From: Prinia subflava
Lineage: Eukaryota; Chordata; Aves; Passeriformes; Cisticolidae
DNA: 64,000 nt
Assembly (NCBI RefSeq): GCF_021018805.1
Contig: NC_086248.1
Coordinates: 51,713,485 to 51,777,484 of the forward strand
Direction: 5' to 3'
Shown: piece after piece, positions 36,122-49,200 of the stretch
How positions within the stretch are numbered: position 1 is the stretch's first letter
Layout of the letters: each line of letters starts with the position of its first letter
Made by a program: the position numbers and the translations under genes
Notes under the pieces: model-generated
Database searches by the model: none
The model's input: the letters and a program-made list of their open reading frames with translations, nothing else
Told to the model about the DNA's origin: nothing

Positions 36122-36413
36122 TCACAGAATTACAGAATGGTTGGGTTTGAAGGGATCTCTGGTGATGATCTCTCCGTCTGCATAGTCCAACCCTCCTGCT
36201 AACGCAGCCTCACCTAGAGCAGCTTGCACAGGATCATATTCAGGCAGGGTTTCATAACTTCTGGGCTGCCTGTTCCAGTGCTCTGACACCCTTAGAGTAA
36301 AGAAGTTGTTCTTCATGTTCAGGTGGAATTTCCTATATTTCAGTTTGTTCATGTTGCCCCTTGTCCTGTCACTGGGCACCAGTGAAAAGAGGCAGGCCCC
36401 ATCTTCTTGAAAA
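36122..36413 (-). mobile_element. CR1 LINE 3' fragment, reverse orientation
   Basis: Read on the minus strand it ends CCCAACCATTCTGTAATTCTGTG at about 36122. The + strand shows the usual reversed blocks: CACAGAATTACAGAATGGTT, CCTGTTCCAGTGCTCTGACA, TAAAGAAGTTGTTCTTCATG and CCCCTTGTCCTGTCACTGGG. This is a different CR1 subfamily from the three + strand copies, and it is 5'-truncated in the normal way. The 85-codon minus frame lies inside it and is not a gene. Confidence 0.93.
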
Positions 36414-39400
36414 CCAGATTTTTTTAAGTTATATCATCTCCTTATGGATCTGCAGAATACAAACAAAAAAGAGACTATTTTACTATTTCTTCAAGTTTAG
36501 TCATGCAATAAGATGGATGTAATTGTAAACAGAAAAACTGTAAAATAGAGTTAATAAAGTTCATCCCCTCATAATGGTGTCTGAGTCTCTGCTTTCAAAG
36601 AGCTGACATGCATTTGTGGAGTTTGTGACTGTGGTTTTTTTTCACACTTTTTTTGTCACTGTTTGTATCTTTTCACTACTCAAGTTCTACTTGTTTAACT
36701 TCCTTGAAATGTCGTGGAAGGAAGAAAGGTTACATGGAACCACTTCTTAGTTGGTATTTTTTATATTAGCTTGCCTTCTTCTGCTGCCATTAGCTATAAG
36801 CTAAGATATATAAACAGCAAGGATTGCTTACTATGTAGCTACTAAGAAACATGAAATATTTCTGGATGGAATCACTCTTCCTGGTTCTTTCATAGGTTAC
36901 TGTGTCTGCATGAATTTTCTTGGTTGCAATCAGTCAGTGATCTCTTTGGTGACAAGATAATACACCTGCCTGTATTTCACTGGACTATCTTCTTTATTCC
37001 CATAGGTAATAGTGGTTAAAAATGTAAGGGAATATCAGTTCTCTTGCAGCATGACAGGAGAAAAAGAGGCATAGCTGTTTCCCCCAAATACTGCACATCT
37101 TGAGGAAATGTATCTTTAGTGAAAGAAAATCCCATGATAATGAATGAAATAACAGTAAGGTTTATTGAGTTCAAGAAGTGCAGATAGGAAAATAAGAACT
37201 GATCTCTGCTGTAGTAACAGCTACCATGAGATGTGGGAGAGGAGGAATGGGGAGAAGAGATAAAAGGAAGAGAAAAGAAGGAAAATACATCTTTGATGGA
37301 ACTAGTTTTTAATTTGGGGAATTTGTTCTCAGAGGGGTTTCTTTCCGCTGGACCAACCTCTTCTTATAATGTTCTGAAATCAAAAAGGACAACAGTTTTT
37401 CAGGGATTCATAGTTCAGATGAGATAAAGAGGTTGAAGGAAGTAAGTCAGTTTGAAATATATATATATACAGGAAATGTATGTTTATGTGTTTATCTAAC
37501 AGGAAAAATGTGTATGTCACAGTGATGTGTGAAGATGTCATACTTGACATTGAATTAATGTTTTAAGCAGTGATGTGTCAGGTACTGCAGGTGTACTGCA
37601 GTGCATACGTGATGACACTGAATGTGTCATAGAAATGGGGACTTTCAAAGAAAAACTCACATAACTTGAGCTGGGAAATTTGGTTTCTGGGGAAAAGAAG
37701 ATGAAGCTTAGGCACAGACAGAGTCTTAATATGTTGAATAGAGGATGCATATAAGAGGTGGATTACATACCCATTTTCAGCTCAGTGTTGCAACAAAGAA
37801 GACAGCAGCTTAAGAAAATATGCCTGAATGAAGTCACAGCTCTGAATGTGTGTGCTGTGAGTTTTTAGAATAGAATCCTGTTGAACTGAATAGAATCATA
37901 ATCTCCTACGCTGCATGGGTGGTACTCAAGACTTTAGGGAAATGGATGATAAGTCTGATACTAATGGAAGTCTATTAGAAAGAGATATGAATTTATCTTG
38001 CATGTGTCACAGGTGAATTTGTCTTTAGCAGACCCACAAGTTGAGAAGATGATAAATGTTTCGTATTTATGTCACTGAATTAAATGGGAAAGGTCCTTCA
38101 TTCAGCCACTTCCTACTATTATTAGCCATGTTGGACTGCTAATTGGAAAAAAAAAGGAAGGAGAGCAGAAGAAAAAACATAACCTGGGTGATGAGTGGTG
38201 ATGTCAAGACTTGGGGCCATTCTGAGAAAACAGAAATATAGCACTGCTCTTCAGAGGTGGTATAATCTTCAGGAGCAAACACAGATGGAAGGTTTCTGCT
38301 GCTGGATCTTGTGGACCAGGGATCTCTGGACATTTGTTAGAGGCATTAGGACTGAAGTCCAGGGAAAGGAGAGGTTTGTTGGTAGAGGGATGGACAAGCT
38401 GTTGCATGCCCACAGAGTTGGCTTATGCCAGTAACCAGTATTGCTGACCATCAGAAATGATACTTCTTTTGGTGGAGAAAAAAACTTGCATTTCTGTTCA
38501 TTCCAATTACCCATGGCTTGTTCACCTAACAGAAATCAGTTCAGGCATTTGAGCAGCAGAGGTAGAAAAAACCTCGTACTTTTAGCTTATGTGCCCTATC
38601 AGTAAGCACACACATTTAAATGTCATTTTGTAGAAAACCCAAAAGTACTTAGGCCAGTAGTATAAAAGTTGTGATAAAGTCTATGGGTTATATTGAATAT
38701 ATTTAGAAAGTCTTCCAAAATTTAAGCTTCAGCTCAGATTTTACAATAAAGGAATCAACATAAATTAGGCACCCTGTGTAAGGTCAGTTAGACACTTTTA
38801 TTCAAAAATTGTATAAATGTTGATTTTGAAAGCCCACACTAACAGGACACATGACAGAGGAAAGAATGCATTACGGTTGGACAACGATGGTATTTTTAAG
38901 ACTACTCACAGTGAGGGAGCATTTGGCTAAGACAAGGTAATAGTTTGCAGGTTTCTTCTACTTATGAAACCTGCTCTTTTTTGCTTTTTCACGCACTTAG
39001 CTTACAAAAACATAAATAAATGTCCTTTTCTATTTTTCCTTTCACTTTTTGTCAGTACATGCTTTGTAGTTGCTGAACGTGTAATAATTAATGTTATTTT
39101 GATTTTGTGGGGGGTTAATTCTGGCTGATACGAGCTTTTGATGTTGTTTTTTTCCTAACGTTATTTCAGTACTCCTTTAAATATGTTTGTGTTTGTTTCC
39201 TGGAGTTTATCAATCACCTCCAAAAAAATGTGATCAAAATTTAAGTATGTATTAAACTCCCTTGAAGCTTTACTGGTATATACTAATGCATCTAGGCTAG
39301 ATCTTTTCCCCTTAATTCTCTTTCCTCTACTTGTCCTTACTTATTTTAGCTGCTGTTCAGACCTAAAGATTGGATACTTTCCTGCTTTAGCTACTTGGTA

Positions 39401-41043
39401 AGCTAAGAAATAGTCAGTATAGCGGAAGCTGTTTAGATCAGTTCCATGAATGTGCCTTAGGTCCTGGCTTGGGCTGCTTGGTTGGTTTGTCTGCTGTGAG
39501 CAGGGCAGGCAGAAGTGCTTCTGGGTCATTTTGAGGGTGTGGAAGGCTTCTCATTCCCCTTCCTGGCTGGGTTTAAGTGACCACCCACTGCACACAGTAG
39601 ATGCCTGCACGGGGTTAAGATTCACACTTGCAACCAGTGCTTGAGGCAGGAACTGAGGTTGCTCTGCCATTTCCAAGATGAGGCATGGTCCTTTCTGTCT
39701 GGAGAAAGCGTAGTGGTAGCTGTAGTTCTGCCCAGCTTTCACAGAGTAAGTGATCTGTGAGTTTGTGTGCACAAGAAAAAAACCATCCATTTGTTTGCCC
39801 TCTTAAGAAGATGGGAGCTGAAGCTTTCATTTCTCAGCCCTTTTCAGAGTACCCTTGCCAGCAGCCCAGGACCAATGGGAACTATCCAGCTCTTACTCAG
39901 TCTAGACCAAGAACAAGACAGAGAAAGAAGATGCCTGAGCTCCCTCTATGTAAAACAGAAGAGTTCCCTAAAGAAACTTACCTGGACTCAGCTCTTTGGA
40001 CCACTCTGCTGATTTTCTGTGATAGAATTGTAAGATGCATAAACGGTATTAAAAGCAGATCTCAACTAGGAATTTGTTTAGTGTGGTATAGAGTCAGGTA
40101 GAAATAATCTTGGTCATTCTCCCAAAGTCATGGCATCAGGGAGAGGGAACTGGATCTGAGTCCTTAACTCTTGATGCTTTCCCTTTTAGGACTGATCTTA
40201 CTTAATTTTTTCTTCAGTAAAGTAGTTCAAACATTAGCTATATTAATCATCTCTGATACCAAAAAAGTAGATTCAGGCTCCAGGACAAAATCCTCTTTAT
40301 GAAGCAAAAGTTCTTATTAAAATATTAGTTAAAGTCCCTGGAAGATCCCTTATAAAGACTACTGTTGTTACAACTCCAAGTTGCTTTGTCAGGGAAAGCA
40401 AGATTACGGTAAAAAGATCAAGCTTAATTTTTTTTTCTTTACACTGTAAATTATGGTTGGTGCTGTCATCATCAGTAGTTATCTAAAGAAAGCTTTACGG
40501 GGGGAAATATCTTAAGCTTGCTTTCTTCTTCTCAGTTACTGTTCATGGTCTAATTTTATTCAGTAAGACATTAAGTCCATTTCAACAATAACCATAAATG
40601 AGTGAGTATACTTGCAGTTCTCTGTGCCTAGGAGAGATACCAAATAAGTTTGCAGGTGGACAGGGTGATAATTGTCATAACATTGCTCCGTTCTGTTCAT
40701 GCTCTTAGCTTTGCACCCCCTGTGCATGGTAGTGCCACAGGTGTGTTGCCTGCCACAGACTCTGCGAGAGTCCCCCAGATGTGAGGTGCCACACGGGAGG
40801 GGTCGGTGGCAGCACCCAGAGCACTGTCACTCCTCACCAGAATACGGCCTTTTGCCATTGAGTGTCCCTCTATGGCTGTTGGATTTCTCCTTACAGCAAC
40901 GCCCAGAACTGATGAAAATACTCTGATGTTTGAATTCAGATTTTTTTTTTAGAGCCATCTTTCCTAGGTGTTCTTTTAAATGTGCCTAGACAATGTTTTG
41001 TAAACAATGGTGTTTTTGTTGACCATTGTCCTGTGTTCTACAT
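36414..41043. other. Intronic sequence without recognised genes
   Basis: No exon or named repeat. A short (TA)n lies at about 37459-37471. Frames of up to 114 codons (39757-40101) have no recognisable domain. Slightly GC-richer patches at 38190-38430, 39450-39700 and 40700-40900 might be old repeats. Confidence 0.5.
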
Positions 41044-41088
41044 GATTCTTATGGGTTCCTTCCAACTTGAGGTATTCTGTGATTCTGT
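41044..41088 (+). mobile_element. CR1 LINE 3' terminus, very short
   Basis: GATTCTTATGGGTTCCTTCC, then AACTTGAGGTATTCTGTGATTCTG, matches the last bases of CR1 (cf. 55580-55637). Only about 45 bases are recognisable, so this is an extremely 5'-truncated insertion or an old remnant. Confidence 0.7.
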
Positions 41089-41480
41089 CCCTGGTGTTCC
41101 ACAGACAGAACTGAGCAGTTCCTTTCCTAACCGATCCTTCTCTTTAGCTGCACTTCTCTTTGAATCTGGGAGGAAGAAAAAGGACATGGTTTATCTCTTG
41201 CCTGCCCATCTGATTACTTTGTTTCAAACTTAGTGCTGTCTGCCAGACAGAAAAGGGGAAAGCCCAAAACACCACCAACACCACAGGAAAAACCCCAAAT
41301 CCTTACAGTTGAAATGTATATCTTTATGACCTACACTCTTCCTAAGTACAGTTCTGGTTCTGTCAGATGTGTATTGTGCTTTCTAGTCTTACCAATGGTC
41401 AGTGATCTTCATGTTTTTGAAAGCTGCTCAGTTTTTAAAAGCTACCTCTGTTTTCAGTCACTCAAATCTGCTAAGTTTTA

Positions 41481-41550
41481 AATTATATTTATAATATTTA
41501 TAATAATATTTATATTTATAAATATATTATATTTATATTATTTAAATATA
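41481..41550. repeat. AT-only low-complexity tract
   Basis: About 70 bases of A and T with repeated ATATTTATA and TTATAATATT units, some of them self-complementary. No function assigned. Confidence 0.85.
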
Positions 41551-42329
41551 CAACAGACACCCAAGTGCCTTTCTGACAGCTTTGAAAGTCTTAGCTTTTG
41601 GGGTCTCTGTTGCAACTGCCAGAATAACAGTCCATGAAGCCTGACAAGTGATTAAAGGAAATTATTGGTAGCCACCATTATGATTTTGTTTTCATTGGCA
41701 AAAACATTAGTGTAGTAGCTTTGCTGTCTTGCCTCAGTTTTTCATCCAGACTACCAGTAATAAAAAGTGTCATTACTTCATTGAAAATGTGCTGCTTACT
41801 ATAATTCCTGTAATCACATCTGTTTTATTTTCTTTTCCTTGTCTTAGTTTTATTTCCCTTACTATACAAATAAAAGTTAATCAGAAGATGATGTTTGGCA
41901 TTTGTGAAACTTAGACTGCACCTTAGATTTGGCAAACACCTCAGTCAGGGATCTTTTCCAGTTTTGATTTTTTTTTTACTTCCCATTGCTCACCTATACT
42001 AGCATTTGTAAATATTGTCAAAAAAAGAAGAAATGTGGTAGAAAACATTTTCCTGACTACTTTTTAATTTCTTCCTTTTTTCTTCTATACCATCTCCCAA
42101 TAAAATTTTGAGGCATGCATGCCTATCTGTCTTCCTTTTCTATATGAAGGGATTAAGTATTATGTTAAATGTAATTTGTAGAAACAGATGGGTAATTATA
42201 TGTGTGATAGATGCTATCTCAGTATCTTTAAAATATATCATTATAGGATTGTTTACTTATGTACAGGTTATTCTTTTTTTAAGGAACACTGATAAGTAAT
42301 AACTTGTGGATGCCAGTTTGCCACCAAAG

Positions 42330-43290
42330 TATCTTTGTCATTTTCCCTTCTTCCCTGGACTGGGGAGAGAAAGTATAACAAAATGTTTGTCAGTTGAGAT
42401 CAGGACAGGATGAGACCACTCACCAGTTACTGTCATGAGCAAAACAGACTGACTTGGGGAAATTAGTTCAATTTATTACTAATCAAATCAGAGTAGGATA
42501 ATGAGAAATAAAAAGCAAATCATAAAAATACTTTCCCCCACCCCTTCCTTCTTCCAAGACTCACAAATTCTCTACTTCCTCCCTCCCTGTTGTGGCATAG
42601 TGGGACAGGGAATGGTGGCTGCATTCAGTTCATCACCCCTTTTCTCTGCTGCTCCTTCCTCTACAGGGAGAGACTCCTCACACTCTTCCCTGCTCCAGCA
42701 TGGGGTCCTTCCCATGGGAGGCAGTCCGTCACCAGCTTCTCCAACATGAGTCCTTCCCATGGGCTGCAGCTCTTCACAAGCTGTGCCAGTGGGTCCTTTC
42801 TGTGGGGCGCAGTCCTTCATGACCTCAGGCCCCCTGCTCCAGTGGGGATGTCCCATGGGGCCACAAGTCCTTCCAGCAAGCCTGCTCAGTTGTGGGCTGC
42901 TCTCTCCATGGGTCCACAAGTCCTGCCAAGAGCCTGTTGCAGTGAGGATTTCCACAGCCACAGCCTCCTTTGGGCACTACTGGAGTCCTCCAGGGACTGC
43001 TCCACTCCAGGGACTGCTCTGCTCTGCTGCCCCAGGGACCTCCATGGGCTGCTGAGGCACAGCTGCTTCACTATAGTTGCACCATGGGCTGCAGGGGAAT
43101 CTCTGCTCTGGTGCTTGGAGCACCTCCTTCCTCTTCTTCATGGATCTTGGGGTCTGCAGAGTTGTTGGTCTCACATATTCTCTCTTCCTCTAGTAAAAAT
43201 TGCTAAAGTTGGTGGGGTTTTTTTTAATTTTATTTTTTTTTATTTTCCCCCTTAAGTATAGTATCTCAGAGACACCACCCCTGCTACTGA
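42330..43290 (-). mobile_element. Endogenous retrovirus LTR fragment, avian ERVL type
   Basis: The + strand carries repeated phrases such as CTTCCCATGGG, CATGGGCTGCAG, CACAAGTCCT and GCTGGAGCACC-like blocks, preceded by GGAAATTAGTTCAATTTATT and AATCAAATCAGAGTAGG. I recognise this as the antisense of an LTR common in bird genomes. TTTATT at 42472 is AATAAA on the minus strand, placed as a U3/R polyadenylation signal. The sense-strand 5' end of the LTR (high coordinates) is missing beyond about 43290. No gag, pol or env is seen. Open frames (221 codons +, 129 codons -) merely cross LTR sequence. Edges are soft and the family name is from memory. Confidence 0.7.
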
Positions 43291-46200
43291 TAACTGGTTG
43301 AAAAGCAAAAGGATCCTTTGCACTTCATGTTGCCTTATCTTTACTGCATGAAAGGATTATGGCAAACAATAAAGTATTAAGGATCTGCTTTTATAGATTT
43401 GAAAAATTTCTTAAATACTGTAGTTTGCTGCCAGTGATGATGCCTGATGAGATGGAAATTCAGTTGGTAGCAGTCTTGAAAACAGAGTTGAGAAGGTGAC
43501 TTGGCTTTGAAGTTGTGATCCTTTAACTAAAGTTTGAAGGAACAAGTTACCATGCCTGTTCATTTTAGAAATCTGTTGATGAGGGCTAGCTTGTTATCTC
43601 TAAGCTCTGTGATAGTGTAAAATGGCTTTGTTTTACTACCATCTATGCAATGTTGTAACTGACTTGTAGAGTTTAACCTCTCTGGGCCAATCTAGAAAAG
43701 TATAAGTTTCTGTTGCTCACAAACACTGCTGCTCTTGTTATATACGTATACCCTTACCATGCATTGCACCTTCAGACTCTTTTACATTGCTAATCTAACT
43801 CATTACAATATTTAAAGACAGCAGTCTCTCTGCATTTCATATGAACTGAAAATCTGAAGTTGCAACGTTGTCATTGATTAAGCTGTAATAAATAATTTCA
43901 CTGAGGTATGGTGTCAACTGATTTCTAAATGCAGAACATTTGTCTGAGAATTCTTCAGTGTTGTTTTCAAGATGTGGAAATAAATATTGTTGAAATGATC
44001 AAAGTGAATCACTCATGTTTTCCATTCAAACAAATATTTGGAGATACTCATTACTAAGCTATATGTGAATTTGCTCTGGTGTATTAATTTCCAAAAAAGG
44101 AACAGGCATGTTTAATCTAGAGCAACAACGATCAAATCAGTAGCTAGCTATTCTGGCACTAAAACACAGTCTGGGTTAACACCTTTATTTTGGGCTATTC
44201 AGCCTGTCTATTTCAAGGAATCTCTCACAGGATAGTGCTCAGATTTTAAATAAAGATAAAAATTGCAATTGGTAGAATGAATTTTAATATGTGCTTTATT
44301 TTACTTCACCTAAATGTATGCTTAGCTTCAAATATTTTCAGTATTTAATTTATTCTTTGACTTTGAATAGAAATTGTAACATATTGTACAGGTTTTATTG
44401 ATTAATACTGTATTCTTTTCAATTACAACTATCCTTTAAATACTACTTGGATATTCTTACCAAATTATTATATACTGTTCTTAAAATATTTACTTTTTCT
44501 CAATGGTTGAAATGATATTCACGAAAAATTTACATATAAATTGCATGTCTGACTCGAAAAATGACAGAACACACAGGACAAAAAGCAGAAAAAAGTGATT
44601 CCTCCAGTCTGCTCTTCTGTTGAAGATGGCTTTCAAATTTATTACTAACAAGTGCTCAAGTGTGCAAAAAAAGTTTGATTTTTTTATTATTCAATTTTCC
44701 CTAACAAGATTCTGACTTGAAAAGGTAGCCAGAGCTTTTGATACACAGAAATACAAGAATAACAGGCTTCTGAAGCAATAATTCAGAATTTTGTCTGATT
44801 ATTTTGGTTCTCATTTTTTTAAATGCAATTTTTTTCCACCTACTTTTAGTATGTTTTAAATATATGCTGAGAACTGTGTGATCATATGATTAAAGACAAT
44901 ATCATAATGCATATCTTAATAGTGTATCATAGTCTCAGAAAATTAAATCTGCAGAGACTGCCTCTTGACATTTTTCTAAAATTTGCATGTGCATTTTCTT
45001 CAGACTTTATCAAATTTTTAGCTTTCTTAAATTGTTACTGTTATTAAGAAATGCACACAACAGGCTATGGACTGGCCACTGACATGAAATTCCTCTATTT
45101 CAACCCTGTTAGCTGTTAGTGGAGTGTGCAGAGTCTGTGATAGCTGTTGTGTGCTGTTTGTCCTTCCTCACATCAGTCATTAATAGTGTCTAATGCCTGC
45201 AGAGTGCTCTGTGCAGGGGTTTCACAGCTGTGTGCTGACAGCTGAGGAGCACTGAAACATGCAAGATGTACGGTTTCATTGGCTCTGGGTCGTGCTGAGA
45301 TGTCCATCCCAAGCCAAAGGATCCTTCCTGTGAAACATGGAACTTGGCTATGGAACTGTAAGTCTTCAGCATCACATGCTCTCAGCAGGCAGTTAAGAAT
45401 CCTTTTGTCAAAATGTCCTACCTCTAGAAATAGTTGCTCAAAATAGCAAGTTCTTGCCACTGATGACATGCTCTGTTCATTCTTCTGGCTCTCATATGAC
45501 CTGCTGTTAGTAACCTTATAACCTCTCTTATGAACTCAGTGGAAACTTGGGGTGGGAAAGAAAGCTTCCATTTCCTCGATATGCTTTATTATTAGTTATT
45601 ATTTCAATTTCCTGAGTCTTCAGCATCTTCAGGGTGTAGAACAGTGCTCAGTGTATTGTAAACACACTGGAGGACAGCAGGACTTCAACACCAGCATATC
45701 CTGTGACATCATGAGACTTACAGTATCTGGACCATGCATCCTGCCTCATACTGCACCAAATGTCTCCCTCCTTCATCTCTCTGTGCTGCACAGGGTGTCA
45801 TTTTCCCCTTCCCACTTCTGTACTAGGTTTGTCCACGTCCCATCTGTTGTATCCTTGCAACCCACCTACTCTTAACTCACTTGTTTCCTAATTTGGCCCC
45901 CTTAAAATAAAAAGGCAAAGAGCTCTGCTCCAGTATATGGTTCAGTATTAGAAGTGATAAACTATGATGTCTCTCTCTCCTAGTGTCAATTTAGTCTATC
46001 TGGACCACATCATTTGAGCCCTTTCTCGTACCTCGCTGTATCTGTTCTTTTTTACTTTCCCCATTCCCACCCACCATGATCCTTCTCATTCTTCCAGGCC
46101 TCCTTCTTCATTTCAGTCCTGCCTCATTTCTCTTCTTACAGCCTTTTTTCCTCCCTGTTCGTTGTTCTGCTTTGTGGGTGTCAGGCTGCCTCTTCCTTCA

Positions 46201-49200
46201 TTTGGTATCATTTGGCATGACTGAAAGCAAGTTAAAACAACATTTTATTGCCTTGACACAGAAAAAAACCCAAGTGGATTGAAGTCAGGTGGTGCTGTCA
46301 TCTGTCAGCCTCTTCTGGATATTGCTCTTCTACCTCAGAGACACATTTGAAGCAGTTCCTTAATTCCATTGTACGTAGGCACATCAGGTGGGATGTGTGT
46401 TGCAAAGATCCTGGTACTGTTTCAGGTGAGGCCTGACATCCTCACTAGGTTACCAGCTCATGTATGGAAGAAAGATGTGCCTAGTGGAGCAGAAACCATG
46501 TCAGGAGTCCAGCTTTTCCTCATCAGTCAACAGCCTTGGAGTGAAAAATTCCTGATGTCTAACCTGATAATGCTGTCGTAAATGAAGAAGGTTTGACTGG
46601 TGAGCAATGGTGATTTGGAAGCAAGAGTAATTTCTCGGTTGTACTTGTGATCTCTGGCATGTGATTTTGTTCAGTATATGAGATGTAGTTCTTTAAAATA
46701 TGAAACAAACATGAACTTAAGCTGTTAAACTTCTAATTGCATAATTATTTTTTGGAGAAAAATGTAGTTGTTGGAGTGTATTTTCATCTGACTTTACCAA
46801 CTGTTAGGCAACCTTCCAGTCACACATTTTGAAATCAAGATTACTTTGTCACTTCCTAAATAAGACAAATGTATATTTTGAAAGAGTGTGTAATAAATTC
46901 TGGTAGTTCCTGTGTCAGTTATGCTGACAGAGTGATTAATAAAATCAGTATGTGATGTTACATCATACAATCTTGGATAACACCTTTTGGAAGAGTACTT
47001 CATTCTTAACTCAAATTGAAAGTACCTTATCATACACCTTATTCAGAGAAGCTCATATGGTTTGTTCTATTCATTCTTGACTGCAAAAACCTCTGGTTGC
47101 ACTAAAGAAATGATAATAACACTGGATTTTCTAAAATACTGGCAGTCATGCCAGCAGGATCTCTTAATAGATGGGAGTGATAGACATGGCAGGTATTTGT
47201 CATGGTCCCTGGCGGGTTCCAAGTCAGAGGCAGAAGTGCTGAAACAGTGCTGAGGCCAAGGGAAGTCACAAGGGATGTGTCCATAGTGGGGGTGAGGCAT
47301 ATGCCATGGGGTCCCCATTTGATTGGTGCTCAGCTGGTATTGGTGGGATTAAGGTTGGTTCATGAAGCAGTTACTGAGTTCCTGAGGGTGCTGTTGGTGA
47401 AACAGTCCTGACATTGTCTGAGGTACCCACCAGTGGTATAGCAGGTGCACAGAGGTAGTTCAGGCTCACTGTTGAAGGGATTGGTTTGAATTCTGGGCGA
47501 AGAAGATCCTGAGCCCAAAATTTCCAAACAGGCCCAAGGTCTGCAGTCCCTTTCCCTTCCATGAGTCCCTCGGGTTGAAGCAGCTATGGAATTACAGAGC
47601 AATGGCCACAGGCAATACCGCAGCTGTCACGCTATCTGAATGTCATGAATTCATTAATCACAAAGTTTGTCGTAATGTGATTGTTCCTGATCTGGGAATG
47701 CCAGCAAGATTGTCAGGACTGCACTTTGACTCCCCTTGGAAATAGTTTTTATTTACTGTATAATTAATTGGTAAGTTAAACAGCTGAATAATACAAGGCC
47801 TGGCATTAGTTTGATGCAGGTTTTCTGGCAACCCCTCAGGGCAATGCTCTTCCTCTCAGTGTTCCTAGAATAATTAAATATCATTCATCCTTTTAAGGAT
47901 TTCCCAGGTAGGAAGGAAAGAAAAGAGAATAGTGGGAGCAGAGAAGATGCAGGAGAAACAGAGCAGAGTGAGAATCCTTAGTATGGGGGAAAGGGGAAAG
48001 TGGGAAGAGGATAGAGACAGTATTTGGGGCAGGTGGGGGTGGCTAACAGAGGTCTTTCACAAGTAGGATTTCAAATGATTCAAAAGCACAAGCAATTTAT
48101 GGTTTCAGCTGGTGCATTATAGTATGCTCTGTATATCTAAAAACACATCTCTTTGTCTTTCTGGTACCCGTTTTTGGTGGATATATTTGTAAGCAGAAAA
48201 ATGTCTTAGAAGTCTGAATGACCATGTTTTTAGAAGTGGCCATTGCTTTCAGATAGCTGAGTTTTAAATGTACGACTTGAAATACACAAGGATGTAATTT
48301 CACTGGGGTTTATAGCCACAGCGTCTGTTTGCTGTACTCTGAACTTTGTATGCAACAGTTGATTTGAAACCATGGATTTACTTGGTGGGATCCATGAAGT
48401 TGTTGTTCCCTTGCAAAAGTACTGGCCCAAAATGAACTTCCAGTCTCTGTATGATGCCATTAGGAAGAAAACTACTAGTTTCTGAATGCAATATGTACAT
48501 TTTATTGAACTCTGGAAGGAAGTGAAAGAAATATACTGTAGGAAGAGCATATGATGCTAATTTGCATCACTCAAAGTTTGTTCTACTGGCGTTTGTAAGT
48601 TGTGATTATGGGACTGTAGTTTATAGAAATTAAAAAGCATTTTGTAGCTTACTTATGAAGTAAGTTAAGAATTACAGCTGTGCAGTTTTCATTGAGAGTC
48701 ATTGACAATAACGAGTAGAAATTTACTCTTCACTGAATGTCTATGTAATTCAAGCTTTTGCCCTCTCAGTAGGGATAAAAAGGAAGGCAGTGGGTGACAC
48801 AGGATATATTGAATTAAGAAGTTAAAAATATAGAAGTGGGTGTAGAATGGACCATAGGGTAACAATCTGAAAGCATTCAAAGAACAAGTCTGTTGAGTTT
48901 GTATCTAAAAGGTAGGTATTTGTAGAGAGATAGATTAGATCAGGGATCAGATACTGGAGCTCATGGATTTACACTAGTTAATTTCTAGCACAGAGGGCTT
49001 GTTATTCCTTTGGGAGTCTTTTTTGCTGCCATTCTCCAGTTCTACCTCTGATCATTTACACTGAATATTACTGGCGACATGTGCAATCCTGACAAGGATC
49101 TGGTGATAATTTTATGTTAATGTGCATTTTCTGCAGCTTTGCTATTGTCATCTTTCATATGGCTGTTTAAAGTGCCTGATTTTTGCTGCGAGTTTAAGTG

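Noticed and set aside
42590..43255. 221-codon plus-strand frame
   Set aside because: Lies wholly in the LTR fragment; the Ser/Pro/Gly/His-rich translation is not a retroviral protein.
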